This document shows positions 13,383 to 13,505 of a DNA stretch of 13,505 nucleotides, piece after piece. The DNA is taken from the NCBI GenBank assembly GCA_021159225.1, contig JAGGSE010000235.1, forward strand, positions 1-13,505. The letters are read 5' to 3'. The position numbers and the translations under genes were made by a program. How positions within the stretch are numbered: position 1 is the first letter of the stretch; every line of letters starts with the position of its first letter. Origin of the DNA: a bacterium (GTDB lineage: Bacteria > Patescibacteriota > Minisyncoccia > Minisyncoccales > JAGGSE01). The notes below the pieces were generated by a model, which had not been told where the DNA came from, ran no database searches, and saw only the letters and a program-made list of their open reading frames with translations.

Positions 13383-13456
13383 TTACCGCTTACCGCGACT
13401 CCGTGCTCCCCGAGGCAAGATGCCTGCCGAACTTGTTATCAAAGCAATTACAACTA
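13383..13456 (+). repeat. MITE-like repeat, copy 3 (3' fragment)
   Basis: About 74 bp matching the right-hand third of the element in plus orientation: GCGACTCCGTGCTCCCC followed by GAGGCAAGATGCCTGCCGAA, then CTTGTTATCAAAGCAATTAC and the outer end CAACTA. The left half, including the TGCTGAGGTATC arm, is missing. It is more diverged than copies 1 and 2 (for instance GCCTGCCGAA for GCCTCAGCAA). It lies upstream of the DUF2229 gene. Confidence 0.7.
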
Positions 13457-13462
13457 AAATGT

Positions 13463-13505
13463 TAAGAGCGAGGAAGGTAATTTCCTAGGAACTTCCGGAG
13501 CCGAG
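13463..13505 (-). repeat. Possible degenerate internal part of a further repeat copy at the window edge
   Basis: The last bases include TTTCCTAGGAACTTCC and GGAGCCGAG, which resemble TTCCCGGGCGCTTCC and CCGAGCC in the centre of copy 1 on the plus strand, so a second copy facing the opposite way may begin here. Too short and diverged to be sure; the TTCCTAGGAA palindrome could be unrelated. Confidence 0.25.

Overview
The window comes from a bacterium with a compact genome: moderate-to-low GC by eye, very short or overlapping gene junctions, few clear Shine-Dalgarno sites, and several ATP-synthase subunits reduced to their core domains. A small-genome uncultivated lineage, such as a Patescibacteria/CPR-like group, would fit. 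This is inference, because no rRNA or other marker gene is present.

Layout, left to right. (1) Positions 1-1054, minus strand, hold an AbiE-like type IV toxin-antitoxin pair. The nucleotidyltransferase toxin is cut by the window edge, its HTH antitoxin lies upstream, and a promoter with a perfect inverted-repeat operator precedes both. A cluster of direct and inverted repeats built on TGATGCGAATT/GATACGAATT separates the two genes. (2) A PRPP synthetase gene (prs) is on the plus strand. (3) A block on the minus strand reads atpC-purD-purN with almost no spacing. It is bracketed by two inverted copies of a roughly 235-bp structured, MITE-like repeat that fills the prs/purN and atpD/atpC intergenic gaps almost exactly. 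(4) The rest of an F-type ATP synthase operon is on the minus strand in the order atpB-atpZ-like-atpE-atpF-atpH-atpA-atpG-atpD, with a good sigma70-like promoter directly before atpB. (5) Two genes of the 2-hydroxyacyl-CoA dehydratase activator group follow: a DUF2229-type protein, then a BadF/HgdC-type ATPase activase. (6) A fragment of the same repeat lies at the right edge.

Working together: the ATP synthase is a complete but reduced F1Fo set (a, c, b, delta, alpha, gamma, beta, epsilon plus an AtpZ/AtpI-like protein), and its c subunit has proton-type residues. PRPP synthetase supplies the precursor for purine synthesis, and PurD and PurN catalyse the GAR and FGAR steps; purD-purN are physically coupled to atpC.

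The most striking observation is a 184-residue mini-intein in the activase gene. It sits directly before the cysteine of the CAAGTG motif, which binds the [4Fe-4S] cluster in this family, so the ligand cysteine is also the +1 splicing nucleophile. The second is the repeat family that occupies whole intergenic spaces, splits atpD from atpC and appears to supply the stop codon of prs.
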